A stretch of DNA of 64,000 bases from CBDANW01 sp965197825 (GTDB taxonomy: Bacteria; Acidobacteriota; Vicinamibacteria; Marinacidobacterales; DATDRI01). This document shows positions 36,758 through 45,186 of the stretch, in pieces (positions within the stretch are counted from its first letter, which is position 1; every line of letters starts with the position of its first letter). The notes beneath the pieces were generated by a model. It did no database searches. It was not told where the DNA came from and saw nothing but the letters and a program-made list of their open reading frames with translations. The DNA is taken from positions 1,364,001 to 1,428,000 of the forward strand of contig CBDANW010000003.1 in NCBI GenBank assembly GCA_965197825.1, in the 5' to 3' direction. The position numbers and the translations under genes are program-made.

Positions 36758-36760
36758 TAG
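35693..36760 (+). CDS. IS630-family transposase
   Basis: 355 residues from MRGRAVVLTQAEHRELGK (an upstream ATG at 35669 adds 8). N-terminal HTH (DGASYTQVQQTVGCTAPFIS) and a DDE core: VFCIDEKTAIQALDRRDP, IHVILDNLSAHKTAKV and SSWLNKIELWFSKIERALI. The Asp, Asp and Glu are all in place and the frame is intact, so this copy may be active. The stop codon TAG is formed by the target CTAG itself. Confidence 0.92.
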   Translation: MRGRAVVLTQAEHRELGKRVSSRSGRADDARIARMLLLLADGASYTQVQQTVGCTAPFISKWKRRFLEERLAGLYARHEGRPIQVLTPRMEARILSWTQKKPTDGSTHWSTRRLAKKLGIHHMMVARTWKKHGLQPHRIEHYKASNDPDFETKAADIIGLYMNPPQHAAVFCIDEKTAIQALDRRDPILPLSPGRAERHGFEYVRHGTLSLYAAFDTKTGVVLGKTVRRHTSQEFVAFLEQLVASHKRKREIHVILDNLSAHKTAKVAQFLEANPKVRLHFTPTYSSWLNKIELWFSKIERALIHRGVFTSTHDLTRKIMRYIRKYNEDPKPVKWTYNDPSRRIKTTKRSVVTVH

Positions 36761-36771
36761 TGCCCTGTATC
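36757..36771. repeat. Element-end repeat CTAGTGCCCTGTATC
   Basis: The same 15-mer occurs at 40725-40739 inside the ppx remnant. Here it directly follows the right end of IS630 copy 1 and shares its CTAG. Confidence 0.55.
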
Positions 36772-36817
36772 TATCCAATCGAAGACTCAGACGTGATATG
36801 TTTAGGGCCGAAGGGGG

Positions 36818-37645
36818 GTGTTCGTGTATCAGGACGATCCCGCTCTTGGCGGCCTTCCTGCGCCAGGAGAGCCAGTCTTCTATCCAAAGGTGGGTCATTG
36901 CGTCTTCCGGGGCGTGACAGAAGACCGCGCCGCACCGGGGAAGAAGCTCGTCGAGTTGGAAGACCTCGAGGAAGGTAGTCGGATACTGATACCGACCGAG
37001 CGAGTGCCAACGCTCGGACTCCGGCCGGCCGGCCGCTCTCTCGAAGACATACAGCAAGAGCTATCCTCCGAATTCGAACAACCTTCGGAAAACGAAGGAG
37101 AGCTTGACGGCCTCATCGAGGATCTGGTCAACGAAGGATCCCCGCGCAATCTCGCTAGGGGATTGAAGCGGCTCCACCTGCTTCGCCAGACAACTGGTTT
37201 GAGTCGTGAAGAAGAGCAAATCCGCCGCAAGATCCGGAGTTGGCTGGCTGCGGAAGTCGCCATCTCCAAGGATTGCACTCGCGCGGAGGCGCAGGCCTTC
37301 ATTACCAGGATCCTTCAGGAGGCGATGAACGCTCATCGCCTCAAAGAACGCGAAGAGGCGAAAGAGCGGCGGCGACAGGTCAAAGCCCAGAAGGCTGCCG
37401 ACGACGCGGCGCTCAAAGAGGCCGAGGAAGCGGAGGCAGAGGCAGCGCGGCATGAGTTGTTCGCTGCGGTGGATCAAGGTCAGGCCGAAAAACCTGTCGA
37501 CGAAGGCGAACCACCCCCGGCACCTCTGGCAGGGCCAGCCGAAGCCGCTGCCCCCAAAACATTCGAAGATCCGTCGGAACCCTCATCCGATGGCCCGAAC
37601 GGGAATTCAGGCACCACGGACCAAAACCCGGCCAAGTCCTCTTGA
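36818..37645 (+). CDS. CarD/CdnL-type RNA-polymerase-binding transcription factor
   Basis: 275 residues. The N-terminal CarD/TRCF RNA-polymerase-interacting domain is visible (GEPVFYPKVGHCVFRGVTED, GKKLVELEDLEEGSRILIP), followed by a helical domain (NLARGLKRLHLLRQTTGLS, EEEQIRRKIRSWLA) and a long Ala/Glu/Pro tail. CarD proteins bind the RNA-polymerase beta subunit and stabilise open complexes at stable-RNA promoters. Start GTG at 36818; no strong ribosome site is visible, and the IS630 end lies only 60 bp upstream, so the native promoter may have been displaced. Frame intact. Confidence 0.82.
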   Translation: MFVYQDDPALGGLPAPGEPVFYPKVGHCVFRGVTEDRAAPGKKLVELEDLEEGSRILIPTERVPTLGLRPAGRSLEDIQQELSSEFEQPSENEGELDGLIEDLVNEGSPRNLARGLKRLHLLRQTTGLSREEEQIRRKIRSWLAAEVAISKDCTRAEAQAFITRILQEAMNAHRLKEREEAKERRRQVKAQKAADDAALKEAEEAEAEAARHELFAAVDQGQAEKPVDEGEPPPAPLAGPAEAAAPKTFEDPSEPSSDGPNGNSGTTDQNPAKSS

Positions 37646-38199
37646 GCAACTCGTGCCGTTCCAACCACCCGCCTGAGGGATAAAGCGCAATTTGCTGGGG
37701 CGCAGCGCGCACCTACTAGAGCGGCTCCCACCGAACTTCGGCGCCGCCCTCGACAACTCTTTTGTCCTCAATCGGTTTGCCTGCCACGGATCGAAGTGGC
37801 TCCGGGTGGAACGGCCTTTGCACATAGTAACGACGGAAGAGAAAGCAAACGTCGGCCGAAAGGCTGACGCGAGCCGGGAACCCGGAGAGGATCTGGATCG
37901 TTTCCTCCGGATAACACTGGCCATTCCCGATCGTGGGACGCTAAGCCCTCCTGTGCGGATTCCACTGGCCCTCCGCTGGGAGGCTGCGATTGGCCAAACC
38001 AGGTCCCTCTGGGTTTCCCATTCTTCTAGCACGAAGCCCGTCCTGCGTGTCCTTTCGGCAACGGTGCGTGACATGACGGGATGCGATAAGTAGTCTGCCC
38101 GGGGGTCGCTCGTTGTTGACGGAGGTTTGAAACAGAAAGGAAAAAAGTCCTGGACAAAGCGGGACCATCTGTGTAGTCTCAGCCTGGGAGGAAAGGAGC
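37646..38199. other. 554-bp region without a recognised gene
   Basis: Between carD-like and the DUF4338 gene. ORFs exist on both strands (for example 37692-38093 plus, 37607-38074 minus), but both are Arg/Ser-rich, unlike neighbouring proteins, and match nothing I know. The last ~60 bp, with AAAGGAG near 38194, probably form the leader of the DUF4338-bearing element. Confidence 0.45.
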
Positions 38200-39156
38200 G
38201 TGGCCCAGGTGAGCAACGAGACGGAGGCCATGGTGTGGAAGCGCCCGAGCTTTTGCGGCAAGGGTGTGACCGATGAGGAATGGAATATTCTGCACGAGGT
38301 CATCGACTCATGCGGACTGTCGCGGCACGAGCTTGCGAGCACGATCTGCGAGTCATTGGGTTGGGTTCGTGCGAACGGAAATTTGAAATCCCAGGAATGT
38401 TACGAGTACCTCGATTTGCTCGAAGCGGGGGGATTGGTGGAGCTACCCCGTCGTCGCGAGCAGCGTCGTCGCGGCCCCACGAGCATCCACTACACGAAGG
38501 CTGGACGAAAGGGGTCTCGTCGAGAGGGCAATCTATCGGACGTGGCGCCGGTAACTCTGGGCTTGGTGGCGCACGCTGAGGAGCGAGCGCTGTGGAGGGA
38601 ACTGGTCGAGCGTTACCACTACCTCGGGCACAAGGTGGCCTATGGCGCACACCTGCGTTACTTGGTCTGGAGCTCGAAATCTCGTCGTGAGCTGAGTGGG
38701 TGCGTGCAGTTCTCGTCGTCAGCGCGTCGTCTTCGGTCTCGTGACGGCTTCATCGGTTGGGATGACGCGACGCGGCAAAAGAACCTTCGGCGGGTGGTAA
38801 ACAACAGTCGGTTCCTGATCCTGCCGTGGTTTTCCATCAAAGGCCTCGCGAGTCACGTGCTGTCGCTGGCGGCCCGAGTGGTGGTGGATGATTGGGAGGA
38901 AGCGTACGGTGTGAGGCCGGTGTTGCTCGAGACGTTTGTGGAGAGGGAGCGTAACAAGGGGACGTCCCGAGGAAGCTTGCCCGGTTCTGCTCGAGACAGT
39001 TCGCCACGTTCTACGATGCCGCTATCGTCGAGGCGTGAGCACGCCGACGACGGAACGTCGCGCGAAACGGAAAGAAGCGGAAAAGGAAAGGAAAGAGAAA
39101 TGGTCATGGCCGTAATGGGGCCAAGGACTACACAGGCGCCAAACGGGAGACGGTGA
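38200..39156 (+). CDS. DUF4338 (DruA-like) protein of IS66-type element beta, altered C-terminus
   Basis: 318 residues. N-terminal region (TDEEWNILHEVIDSCGLSRH, SQECYEYLDLLEAGG) and the DUF4338 core (LVERYHYLGHKVAYGAHLRY, GCVQFSSSARRLRSRDGF, VNNSRFLILPWF). DUF4338 is the DruA domain of Druantia, but no druB-E genes are present. Compared with the copy at 3217-3660, a ~165-bp deletion after ERNKGT removes the native end and fuses the frame to the N-terminal region of tnpC, giving a spurious basic tail. TnpC follows with overlapping codons. The domain is therefore probably an accessory gene of a transposon. Confidence 0.72.
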   Translation: MAQVSNETEAMVWKRPSFCGKGVTDEEWNILHEVIDSCGLSRHELASTICESLGWVRANGNLKSQECYEYLDLLEAGGLVELPRRREQRRRGPTSIHYTKAGRKGSRREGNLSDVAPVTLGLVAHAEERALWRELVERYHYLGHKVAYGAHLRYLVWSSKSRRELSGCVQFSSSARRLRSRDGFIGWDDATRQKNLRRVVNNSRFLILPWFSIKGLASHVLSLAARVVVDDWEEAYGVRPVLLETFVERERNKGTSRGSLPGSARDSSPRSTMPLSSRREHADDGTSRETERSGKGKEREMVMAVMGPRTTQAPNGRR

Positions 39157-39448
39157 GCCATGGCGAAGTGAAAGCGGGCGGCCCATGCCCCGAGCCTCTG
39201 TGCCAAGGCAAGCTCTATGACACCCAAGCTCCGAGAAAGGATGTGGAGCTGAAAGCTCAGTCCCCGATCCAGGCGACGGTATACGAACGCCAGATGCTGC
39301 GATGCGCAGGTTGCCAGAAGACGTTCACCGCGCCGCTTCCGCCTCAGGCTGGAGCAAGCAAGTACCATCCGAGTGTGGATGCGGTCGTTTCGGTATTGCG
39401 CTACGCCATGGGCATGCCTCATCACCGCCTGGCGCAGTGGCAGAAGTG
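39153..39448 (+). pseudogene. IS66-type TnpC (beta), 5' fragment
   Basis: Begins VSHGEVKAGG (start ambiguous) and includes the zinc finger CAGCQKTF and MGMPHHRLAQWQKW, where it is cut by the left end of IS66-alpha. It matches the minus-strand tnpC at 2147-3236 almost exactly, so two copies of this element exist in opposite orientation about 36 kb apart. Confidence 0.75.
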
Positions 39449-40388
39449 GTGTCCTTGCGGTACCAATGCGTGACCTTGCTAGGTGGGATCTGTAATCTGA
39501 GCGCAGAGATCCATCAAGGAGGTCAAATCGATGCGCTCGAGGAAAGCGGGACTTTCAGAGGTTGAGAAACAGTTCGAATCATGGAGGTCGAAGCCACACG
39601 GACGTTTGATCCCGGAGGAGTTGTGGAATGCGGCGGTGGGGCTGCTGGATCGGTATACGCCGAGCGCGATCTGCCGTCATCTCCGCTTGAATTCGGCGCG
39701 ATTCAAGAAGGTCCGAAAGACTCATGGAGCGGTTGTGAGCGCCAAACGTCTCAAGGGAGGACAACGAAGGGTTTCTGGAGTAGGCTCCCTGAGCAAGAAA
39801 CCTGGACGGAGTGGAACGGAGCAGGTGAGCGCGATAGCTCCGAGTCGGACTGCGTTCGTGGAGCTGGCGCATGGGATGGGCTTGTCGGGCGGCATGATGA
39901 CGCCTCCGCTGAACTCGGTTCAGGGTGAAGGAACGATGTGCCGTCTGACGGTAGAGAGCGCATCGGGGAGCCTGACGGTCGTAACGTCGAATCGCGAGGG
40001 AGAGAATGAGCTGGTCGAATCTGTTTGTCGCTTCGTGGTCGGCGCGCTCGGCAACGGCACTCACACATGATCCAGATCGTTCCTCAACTGAAGGTATTGG
40101 TGGCTTGCGAGCCGGTTGATTTCCGCAAGGGTATCGATTCTTTGGCTTGCGTGTGCCGACAACAATTCCAGCTCGATCCGTTCCTCGGCACGTTATTCGT
40201 TTTTCGTAATCGTTCAGGCACGGCGCTCAAATTTTTGGTGTACGACGGACAGGGGTTTTGGTTATTTCAGAAGCGTTTTTCGAAGGGCCGTCTGCAGTGG
40301 TGGCCGCGTCATACCACGGATGGAGTTGCGGCGCTGCCCGCCGAGCAATTGGCGGTGCTAATCTACAATGGACTTCCGTTGCGGGCGA
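39449..40388 (+). mobile_element. IS66-type element alpha, copy 2 (left end, tnpA, tnpB; right part lost)
   Basis: The left terminus GTGTCCTTGCGG lies inside the beta tnpC, so alpha inserted into beta. tnpA and tnpB follow with ATGA overlap. The element is cut at 40388 by a 24-bp IS630 end, and no tnpC remains. The first 516 bp equal 1631-2146. Confidence 0.78.
39531..40070 (+). CDS. tnpA: IS66-type accessory protein TnpA (alpha)
   Basis: 179 residues. Position directly before tnpB with ATGA overlap identifies it as TnpA, although it is longer than the usual ~110-130 residues and its middle (RRVSGVGSLSKKPGRSG) is low complexity. The N-terminal half (EELWNAAVGLLDRYTPSAIC, FKKVRKTHG) may form the HTH. 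AAGGAGG lies ahead of ATG at 39531. Confidence 0.6.
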   Translation: MRSRKAGLSEVEKQFESWRSKPHGRLIPEELWNAAVGLLDRYTPSAICRHLRLNSARFKKVRKTHGAVVSAKRLKGGQRRVSGVGSLSKKPGRSGTEQVSAIAPSRTAFVELAHGMGLSGGMMTPPLNSVQGEGTMCRLTVESASGSLTVVTSNREGENELVESVCRFVVGALGNGTHT

Positions 40389-40390
40389 CA
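40067..40390 (+). pseudogene. tnpB: IS66 TnpB (alpha), 3'-truncated
   Basis: Clear TnpB: MIQIVPQLKVLVACEPVDFR, GTLFVFRNRSGTALKFLVYD and GFWLFQKRFSKGRLQWWP. It is intact to about LIYNGLPLRATLK, then runs in frame through a 24-bp IS630 terminus into the exopolyphosphatase remnant, producing a fused ORF up to 40726. Only a few C-terminal residues are missing. Confidence 0.82.
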
Positions 40391-40412
40391 CTTAAATGTT
40401 ACAGTCAACTAG
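40389..40412. repeat. Isolated IS630 terminus (24 bp)
   Basis: The reverse complement begins CTAGTTGACTGTAACATTTA, matching the left end of IS630 copy 2 with one mismatch. No other part of an IS630 is present here, so it marks a deletion or imprecise excision that joined tnpB to ppx sequence. Confidence 0.75.
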
Positions 40413-41174
40413 ATGCCGTTTTCGAGAGCCTGGAGATCGAAGAGATGAGCTCCTCCACCGGCGCCCTGCGGGAAGGCATCCTTTACGATCTTCTCGGCCG
40501 CATCCGCCACGAAGACGTCCGCGACCGCACCATCGAGCGTTTGGTCCGACAACATGGAGTCGATCGCGAGCAAGCGGCGCGCGTCGAGCGCACCGCCCTC
40601 GATTGCTTGGAACAAGTCGCCGATCGCTGGGAGTTATCCGACTTGGAAACCCGCCAACTCTTCATCTGGGTCGCCCGTCTGCACGAAGTGGGGCGGGCGG
40701 TATCCTACAGCGGGTACCAGAACTAGTGCCCTGTATCAGTAATTCGTCACCTAAGTCTCGGCCCCTTTTGCGCGCTGGCTTTGTTGCGGCATCGTTCCAG
40801 TTTGGGCTTTAAAGCACGGCGCCTACTTGGTGGCCCACTCCGTGATGCCGGGATTCTCGACGGACGATCAGATGCTTCTGGCCGCTTTGGTCTCAAACCA
40901 TCGCCGCAAGCTCGCTCCCGAAGCCTTCGAAGAGCTTCGATCCGTCGCCCCCGATCAGGCGCTCAAGCTCTGCGTCCTGCTTCGATTGGCGGTGCGGGTC
41001 AACCCGGGTCGAAGTCCGCGCCCTTTGCCCCTCTTCAAGGTGGTCGCGGACAAGAACAAACTAACCGTGGACTTTCCCGAGGAATGGCTCGAGGAGCACC
41101 CCCTAGCCCGCGCCGATCTGACCGAGGAAACGAGCCTACTAAAGAAGGTGGACTTCCAGTTGTTCGTGAGCTAA
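40413..41174 (+). pseudogene. ppx: Exopolyphosphatase (Ppx/GppA), C-terminal domain, interrupted
   Basis: The helical C-terminal domain of Ppx: GALREGILYDLLGRIRHEDV, RTALDCLEQVADRWELS and LHEVGRAVSYSGYQ. After this the frame meets TAG in a ~90-bp inserted segment starting CTAGTGCCCTGTATC, then resumes with KHGAYLVAHSVMPGFSTDDQ and runs to LLKKVDFQLFVS and TAA. Ppx hydrolyses inorganic polyphosphate or pppGpp; the N-terminal ASKHA ATPase half is not in the window. Two insertions therefore inactivated the gene. Confidence 0.82.
40725..40812. mobile_element. Small insertion (about 88 bp) inside the ppx remnant
   Basis: It separates SGYQ and KHGAY of Ppx. The left end CTAGTGCCCTGTATC equals 36757-36771. 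The right end is set only by where the ppx reading resumes; no clear inverted repeat is visible, so it may be a decayed MITE or an excision scar. Confidence 0.5.
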
Positions 41175-41214
41175 CTCGTCGTTGGGTCGCCTGAGGAGTT
41201 GAGCCTCCGGACCA

Positions 41215-41984
41215 TCAGTCGGAGAAACTCGCGATGACCGGCGCGTGATCGGAAGGCTGCTTCCCTTTTCTCTCCTGTCGATCGATCTCGGCCGCGAGTG
41301 AGCGGCGCGCCAATGTTTCGGTGACGAAGATATGATCGAGCCTCAGACCGTCGTTTCTTGGAAAACCGAGCTGGCGATAGTCCCACCAAGAGTAGAGGCC
41401 TCTTTCGGAATGGTGTCGACGGAAGGCATCCACCATCCCCATTCACCGAGCTCCCGGAGTGCCTTTCGACCCTGCGGGTGGCAGAGCACGCTATCGCGCC
41501 ACTTGTCAGGGTTGGCGACGTCTCGATCCTCGGGAGCCACGTTGAAGTCTCCGCAAAGCGCCAAGGGCTCAGCAGGATCGTGATGGGCGTCCAAGTACGC
41601 CCTCAGACAACCTAACCACTCTAGCTTGTAGCTCCACTTTTCGGATCCGACGACCGAACCGTTGGGGACGTAGACCGACGGAATACGCACGTCGCGAATC
41701 AACGCAGACAGGAAGCGCGCTTGGGGATCTTCCTTCGAATCTCCAAGCGACTTGTGGATTTCGCGAGGCTCGTCGCGGCTCAGCACGGCAACTCCATTGT
41801 AGGTCGGCTGGCCGCAGACCGCCGCATGGTACCCGGCCTCCCGCAAGGCATCAAAGGGAAACTTTTCTTCGACGGACTTGAGCTCCTGGAGGCACATGAC
41901 GTCGGGCCGATGAGTGTCCAACCACCGGAGCGATCGCTCGAGTCGCATGCGGATCGAATTGACGTTCCAAGTTGCGATCTTCAC
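41215..41984 (-). pseudogene. xthA: Exodeoxyribonuclease III, one-base frame break
   Basis: AP endonuclease/3'-5' exonuclease of the EEP superfamily: MKIATWNVNSIRMRLERSLR, LQELKSVEEKFPFDAL with the metal-binding Glu, YNGVAVLSR, LCGDFNVAPEDRDVANPDKW, and in the second frame LRLDHIFVTETLAR and PSDHAPVIASFSD with the catalytic Asp-His. The frame breaks at about 41430 in a run of four G; five G would restore one ORF of about 256 residues. Since the gene is a DNA-repair enzyme and all motifs are intact, a sequencing indel is quite possible. Confidence 0.85.
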
Positions 41985-42111
41985 CCCCTGAGATTAGCAG
42001 CAGAACGCGCTGCGCCACCACCCCCGTGCTCGACAATGGGGATTCACGTGATAAGATTGCGCGCCGTCTTCGCTCGCGACGCTACACCCATGGCACTGAG
42101 GGATTGAACTC

Positions 42112-43584
42112 ATGACAGAGAAGAACGATTTCAAGGATCTGGAGCTACCCCAGAAAGGCTTCCTGAATCTTCTGAAGTTCCTCGGCCCGGGGATGATCCT
42201 CATGATGACCGGGGTGGGCACCAGCCATCTCGTCACCGCGCCAGTGGCCGGTGGTCGCTACCAGTTCGCTCTACTTTGGTGCGTTCTCGCCGCCTACGTG
42301 TTCAAGTACTACGGCTTCGAGGCGGCCTTCCGCTTCACGAATGCAACGGGCAGGAGCCTCTTGGACGCTTACGCGACGGCTTGGAAGAAATGGCCGCTGT
42401 GGTACGTCCTCATCACCACGCTGATCCAATGCGTTGTGGGTCAGGCCGGTCGCGTCGCCGCCGCCTCGGCGGTCATCTACTTTTTTGTCGCGGAGTTCTT
42501 GGGCCTCGACGTCAAGTTGGGATACATCGGGATGCTCATAGGCGTGAGCGCCGTGGTGATCATCCTCGGCGGAAGGTACGCGGCCGTGGAGATCGCTTCC
42601 AAGATCGCCGCGGGAATGCTGCTCGTGTCGAGCGTCATCGTCTACGTGGTCGAGCCCGCGCCCCTAGCGTCGCTCCGTCACTTCTTCGTGCTCGATACAC
42701 CGGAAGGCTCCTGGCTGGTCATCGCCGCCTTTCTGGGCCTTCTGCCCACCGGCATCGATGTTTCGTTGCAGGCGTCGGAATGGGGAAAGGCGAAGAAGGT
42801 GGGGCTAGGCGGGATACGTCACCGTTTGGTGGCGGCGGGGCTCGCCAAACCCTTCGATCCGTTCACTTCCAGCAAACAGGATCTCGCCGTCGACACGTCG
42901 AAGCTGCCGCCGCACGCACTGGAGTACTGCCGGCGCTGGTTCCGGATCGGACAGTGGGATTTCGCCATCGGTCACGTGGTCTCGTTCGTGATCGCCTGCA
43001 TATTTCTGCTGTTGGCTGCGGTGTGGATGTACCCGGCCGCGGTTGCGGGCAACGCGGTGATGGGTGAAATCGCCAAGATCTTCACCGAGAGCATCGGCCC
43101 CTGGATGATGATCATCTTTTTGCTCGGTGCCCTCGCCGCAACCTACTCCACAGCATTCAACTACTTCGATGGTTGGCCACGCGTGGTCGGGGCATGCTGC
43201 CGCAACTTGTTCAAAAAGACCGCGGCGCTGCAGGGAATCGCGAGAGAAGAGTTGACCACGCCCGAGCATCGAAACAAGTGGTACTCCGAATTCAACATCT
43301 ACCGCATGACCATGTTCTTCTCGCTCGTCACCTCGGTCGCGATCGTCGCGGGTATCAACAGGCCGGTGTGGCTCGTTCTGGTTGCTTCCGCGCTGGCTTT
43401 CTTCATTTCCCCAGTGGTGTACTACCTGAACCTCTATTACTGTTTTACCGTCATCCCAAAGGAAGACAAGAGGTTCTATCCGTCGACGTTCGCGACCTGG
43501 TTCAGCTGGTTCAGCTTGGTCGTGTTCTCTGGCATGACCGCCTTGTTGATCCTGGTGCGCCTCTTCGGGATCGAGCTCTCTTAA
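42112..43584 (+). CDS. Nramp-related membrane transporter lacking the DPGN motif
   Basis: 490 residues with 10-11 predicted helices. Helix 1 reads LGPGMILMMTGVGTSHLVTA, where true Nramp Mn/Fe transporters have DPGN; helix 6 has LLPTGIDVSLQASEW instead of the metal-binding MPHN-type block. The rest (ALLWCVLAAYVFKYYGFEAA, ATYSTAFNYFDGWPRV) follows the family. It is therefore an Nramp-fold protein unlikely to bind transition metals in the standard way; the substrate is unknown. Good frame, no signs of decay. It faces the broken xthA gene divergently. Confidence 0.75.
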   Translation: MTEKNDFKDLELPQKGFLNLLKFLGPGMILMMTGVGTSHLVTAPVAGGRYQFALLWCVLAAYVFKYYGFEAAFRFTNATGRSLLDAYATAWKKWPLWYVLITTLIQCVVGQAGRVAAASAVIYFFVAEFLGLDVKLGYIGMLIGVSAVVIILGGRYAAVEIASKIAAGMLLVSSVIVYVVEPAPLASLRHFFVLDTPEGSWLVIAAFLGLLPTGIDVSLQASEWGKAKKVGLGGIRHRLVAAGLAKPFDPFTSSKQDLAVDTSKLPPHALEYCRRWFRIGQWDFAIGHVVSFVIACIFLLLAAVWMYPAAVAGNAVMGEIAKIFTESIGPWMMIIFLLGALAATYSTAFNYFDGWPRVVGACCRNLFKKTAALQGIAREELTTPEHRNKWYSEFNIYRMTMFFSLVTSVAIVAGINRPVWLVLVASALAFFISPVVYYLNLYYCFTVIPKEDKRFYPSTFATWFSWFSLVVFSGMTALLILVRLFGIELS

Positions 43585-44021
43585 GTGCGCTCGGCCTCTC
43601 GACGTGGGCCTTCGGGCCGGCCCTGCGACAGGGAAGCGCTCGTATCCCGTCTACCGAACCGCTTCGTGGTGAAAAGATAAATTTGGGGTCGCTCACGCGA
43701 GGCAAATAGCAAGTAAACCATTGCGATTTAAATACTTAACTACATATACATTTCGCCACTTTTAGGCATACAGTATTTTGTAGACATTTTTGTCCAAAGG
43801 TGTTGACAGCAGCCCCCCACCCTTATAAAATTGGCGTTCCGGAGGCAGGGGGCCAGCCAGCAACCGGCCTAGCCAATAGGCAGGAATCGTCGCCTGAGCC
43901 TCACCCGTCGCTTTGGCAGGCGGGGGGTAGGCCGTGCCACCGCCCGATGTCCGTATCCGGCGCGCAACTAGCAGAGGGGCCGCGACTTGCACGCAGCACC
44001 GAGTTCATTGGAAACTCACTA
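43585..44021. other. Intergenic region: AT-rich island, promoter and possible structured leader of the por operon
   Basis: A small hairpin with TTCG loop (near 43605) follows the transporter gene. 43690-43800 is conspicuously AT-rich for this window. A strong promoter follows at 43803, then about 190 bp of GC-rich sequence with several potential stems (such as TGGCAGGCGGGG against CCACCGCCC) up to the IS630 insertion. No ORF of note. I could not match it to a known riboswitch. Confidence 0.5.
43803..43831 (+). promoter_or_regulatory. Strong sigma70-type promoter upstream of the oxidoreductase operon
   Basis: TTGACA at 43803-43808 and TAAAAT at 43826-43831 with a 17-bp spacer, next to an AT-rich upstream stretch. 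It points toward the 2-oxoacid:ferredoxin oxidoreductase genes at 45201, but IS630 copy 2 now lies between promoter and operon. Confidence 0.6.
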
Positions 44022-45186
44022 GTGGACTGTAACATTTAAGTGTTTAGTTGTAATATCTCTCTCATGCGAGGGAGAGCCGTTGTGTTGACTCAAGCGGAAC
44101 ATAGGGAGCTTGGCAAACGAGTTTCGAGCCGTCGCGGTCGAGCGGATGACGCGCGGATCGCTCGGATGTTGCTCTTGCTGGCAGACGGTGCAAGCTATAC
44201 GCAGGTGCAGCAGACGGTGCAAGCTATACGCAGGTGCAGCAGACGGTGCAAGCTATACGCAGGTGCAGCAGACGGTGGGCTGCACGGCGCCTTTTATCAG
44301 CAAGTGGAAACGCCGATTCTTGGAGGAGCGTCTGGCAGGTCTGTACGCGCGTCACGAGGGGCGTCCGATTCAAGTGCTCACGCCTCGGATGGAAGCACGG
44401 ATTCTTTCGTGGACGCAGAAAAAACCGACCGACGGCTCGACTCACTGGAGCACGCGTCGACTTGCGAAGAAGCTGGGAATCCATCACATGATGGTGGCTC
44501 GCACTTGGAAAAAGCATGGTCTCCAGCCACACCGAATTGAGCATTACAAGGCCTCCAACGATCCGGATTTCGAGACGAAGGCAGCGGATATCATCGGTCT
44601 ATATATGAATCCACCTCAGCACGCTGCGGTGTTTTGTATTGATGAGAAAACGGCGATCCAAGCCCTGGATCGACGGGACCCGATCTTGCCGTTGTCTCCC
44701 GGGCGGGCCGAGCGACACGGTTTCGAGTACGTCCGGCATGGAACGCTTTCTCTCTACGCCGCCTTCGACACGAAGACGGGGGTGGTTTTGGGCAAGACTG
44801 TCCGCCGCCATACCAGCCAGGAGTTCGTCGCCTTCTTGGAGCAGCTGGTTGCGAGCCACAAGCGAAAGCGCGAAATACATGTCATCCTCGACAATCTGTC
44901 GGCTCACAAGACCGCCAAGGTCGCACAGTTCCTCGAGGCCAACCCAAAAGTCCGACTCCACTTCACACCCACATATTCCTCCTGGCTGAACAAAATCGAA
45001 CTCTGGTTCTCCAAGATCGAGCGTGCCCTGATCCATCGAGGCGTGTTCACGTCAACCCACGACCTGACCCGCAAGATCATGCGCTACATTCGCAAGTACA
45101 ACGAAGACCCCAAGCCCGTGAAGTGGACCTACAACGATCCGTCACGACGCATTAAAACCACTAAACGTTCAGTTGTTACAGTCCAC
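44022..45186 (+). mobile_element. IS630-family element, copy 2 (1165 bp, with internal triplication)
   Basis: TA at 44020-44021 and 45187-45188 within CTAG flank the element. Perfect 13-bp inverted repeats GTGGACTGTAACA. It is exactly 58 bp longer than copy 1, because a 29-bp unit is present three times. Inserted between the promoter and the first gene of the por operon, 12 bp before its start codon. Confidence 0.92.

Noticed and set aside
37692..38093. A 133-residue plus-strand protein
   Set aside because: Composition is unlike neighbouring genes, no ribosome site is visible and an equally long minus-strand ORF overlaps it; treated as non-coding.
38200..39156. A Druantia anti-phage defence system
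   Set aside because: Only the DUF4338 (DruA-like) gene is present; no large helicase (DruE) or druB-D genes are nearby, and both copies are damaged and linked to a transposase.
43832..44021. TPP riboswitch ahead of the TPP-dependent oxidoreductase operon
   Set aside because: The conserved CUGAGA and the downstream ACCUGAU...GCGnAGGGA elements are not present in the leader.
44182..44268. CRISPR array
   Set aside because: The repeats are directly adjacent without spacers and lie within a transposase gene.
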